A model generated the notes under the pieces. The model saw only the letters and a program-made list of their open reading frames with translations. It was not told the origin of the DNA and did no database searches. 64,000 nucleotides of DNA from Phalacrocorax aristotelis (lineage: Eukaryota > Chordata > Aves > Suliformes > Phalacrocoracidae): assembly GCF_949628215.1 (NCBI RefSeq), contig NC_134280.1, forward strand, positions 2,800,501 to 2,864,500, in the 5' to 3' direction. The translations under genes and the position numbers were made by a program. Positions 61,975 through 64,000 of this stretch are shown piece by piece (the first letter of the stretch is position 1; each line of letters begins with the position of its first letter).

Positions 61975-64000
61975 TGGATTAAAAAAAAATAATAATCAAA
62001 CACTAACACAGTGGCAGTTCATGTAAGTTCCTGTGAAAAGCTATTTTTAGAGGAATTTTTAAAATTGCCCTTGGGCACTTCATAGCCACATCTAGTAAGC
62101 TTGAAATTAGGCAAGGTCATGAGTATGCAGCCTTCAGCATTTCTGAATATAAAATACCAGGAAAATACCCTGTTTGCATGACTTCCAGTTTCCTAGAATC
62201 ATTTTATTCACTGCCCTATAAACCGATTTCTGAATCCCAATACGTCGGTCTATTAATCCATTTACATACTTTTCTTCTTTTGCACAGCACCCCCCTTAAG
62301 TATGGAAACACCCTTGTCAATACAAACCCCAGTAGTTTTGTAACCTGCCTCGTGCTGAATTATTTACATGAACATTTTGCCGGCCAAATACCTTCAGCAT
62401 ACAAAGGAATCGTCTGGGCGCTAGTCAGTCAACTACCTACAAGTCGTAATTCATCTGTGCAACAGCTAATGAGATGAAAGCAAACACAAAAGCAGTAGGT
62501 TGACTGATACAAAGTAATTGCAGGCAGAGTTCGATGACAGAAATTTATGTAATTCCATTAAAGGAAAGGCAGTCGCAAGAGGAAAAGTAGGGAAGCTCAG
62601 CTAAAACCCCCAGAATTTAAATGGAACGCACGAGGAATTTTATGTACCGTATGAATACCTAGAAGGACGCAATAAAACTTTTACTTATATTTAACCCTAT
62701 TCCTCCCACCCCTCCCTATCATACCCAGCAGTTTCTACAGCGTATTCGGCTGTTTATATAAAGCCAGGCAAAGCAGCAAGGCAAGCCCCCGCAACAGCTT
62801 ACTCAGAAACACATGCCGATGGAGGAGCTCGCAGGGTATTTTATGTCCTCATCCTAAGTACATCCCCGCATTTCACTTTAAGGTTTCCACGAAGAATTTT
62901 TCCGGGTATTACAGCAACGTAAACTCCTGGCACGAGGCGCAGCTCCTGCTGCTTGCATCTGCAGCATCCCTTCTAAGGGAGACCCAGTCTTAACACCCTG
63001 CCTTGGCACTGCTGCGATCCAAATAAATAGCAATATTGTGGTTTCAGGCCTCATCACGCCCTGGAGCACTAACGAAGGGTCTGAACTGGGGATCACGTAG
63101 GCGCAACGCTGTGCGACGTACAAATGGCAGCACCGTTTATAGAGAACGCTTCCCTTTTTTAACACTTCCCAAGTGATAAACCATGATTTTATTTAGTACG
63201 TAAATGTCAAAAATATTTAAGCTGATGATATATGGCCTGTGATGAAGCAGTCCCGCCTACATACATACATCTCTATCGTGAAACCCTCGCAATCGCCACA
63301 GCAGCTTTATAAAAACTATATCAGAGACAACGAAGTACCATGTGTGCAGAACAAACCAAGTACTGGCACTTACGGAAAACGACGATTATTGCTGCGAACA
63401 TATGGTGACAGAGGGATAAGAACTACGCTCCTCTCTGAGTAGGTCACACCACTCAAAGAACACAGTCAAGTCAGCGGGCAAAAATGGGTATCTGAGGTCT
63501 ACTACAGCTATTGTAGATCTTGGCAACCAGGAAAACTATGAAGGATTATTCACTTTATGAGAGAAAGAAGGTTTTCCAACAAGCAGGGAGGCTTGTCGGT
63601 CAAACTAATCCCCCCAAAATATCAGGGAATCCAAAATAATTTAAAAAAAAAAAGATTAAATAGATGTAGGATATATTTCTACTCATGTCATTCCTCACTA
63701 ATTATATCACAAGAAGGTATTGTCTAATGTAAAAATCTATTCAGAGCGCCAAAGGACCACCGGCAATTCCATCTTACCACCTACTCCGTGCTGTTCTCGC
63801 TCACTAAATACCTTCTTACAAAAGGAGGATACCTAGCAGCAACTGAGATACGCCGTGTTCTACCCAGGGACCACGACAGCCACCCTAGGGTGAAAATGAG
63901 AACGTGTTTTCAAGGCAAATGAGTTCGTTTTAACTAAACATGCCTTAGCGAACCTCAAGGAACCAAACCATCAGCGGCACCAACGCACACTTCGATCTCT

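Larger units (their letters stand above)
39704..64000 (-). other. LYPD6: Presumed 5' intron of LYPD6
   Basis: The acceptor in front of the first coding exon requires an upstream exon, and none was securely found in this 24.3 kb. In mammals LYPD6 has distant untranslated 5' exons, so most of this stretch is best read as intron. It contains CR1 tails at 40324-40411 and 53242-53545, poly-G tracts at 56044-56062 and 61959-61974, a T24 run at 50156-50179, and an alternating purine-pyrimidine tract at 59882-59933. The longest ORF, 188 codons antisense at 41051-41617, has no recognised domain. No CpG island of promoter size is present. Confidence 0.6.

Overview
The window is vertebrate nuclear DNA, almost certainly from a bird. 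It has long GT-AG introns, one CpG-island promoter, and CR1 LINE fragments whose 3' ends carry the avian ATTCTRTG octamer. It also holds two recognisable genes that are tail-to-tail neighbours in mammals. I see no bacterial or phage content, CRISPR array, tRNA or rRNA. I cannot name the species.

Layout: (1) 1-1.5 kb: about 390 bp of unassigned sequence, then a 5'-truncated CR1 copy with reverse transcriptase remnants. (2) 1.7-2.8 kb: a CpG island with CCAAT, GC-box and YY1-like sites, which is the MMADHC promoter. (3) 2.2-14.4 kb, + strand: the complete MMADHC gene, with one non-coding and seven coding exons giving 296 codons. Every splice phase is consistent. (4) 14.4-27.9 kb: intergenic sequence with two short CR1 tails and no gene I can support. 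(5) 27.9-39.7 kb, - strand: the four coding exons and long 3' UTR of LYPD6, giving 183 codons. (6) 39.7-64 kb: no coding exon found. It is most simply the 5' intron of LYPD6, with its promoter beyond the right edge. It holds two short CR1 tails, homopolymer and G-rich tracts, and a 52-bp alternating purine-pyrimidine tract.

The two genes are not functionally linked. MMADHC routes vitamin B12 to its cytosolic and mitochondrial enzymes. LYPD6 is a secreted or GPI-anchored Ly6-domain protein linked to Wnt co-receptor and nicotinic receptor modulation. Their shared placement is conserved synteny. Most sequence is intronic or intergenic, and most open frames there are chance. I found no clearly new biological system. 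The best leads are two departures of this LYPD6 from the human protein (a C-terminal extension past the expected GPI signal, and loss of an Asn-x-Ile tripeptide), two unidentified protein-like relics inside MMADHC introns, and the alternating purine-pyrimidine tract.
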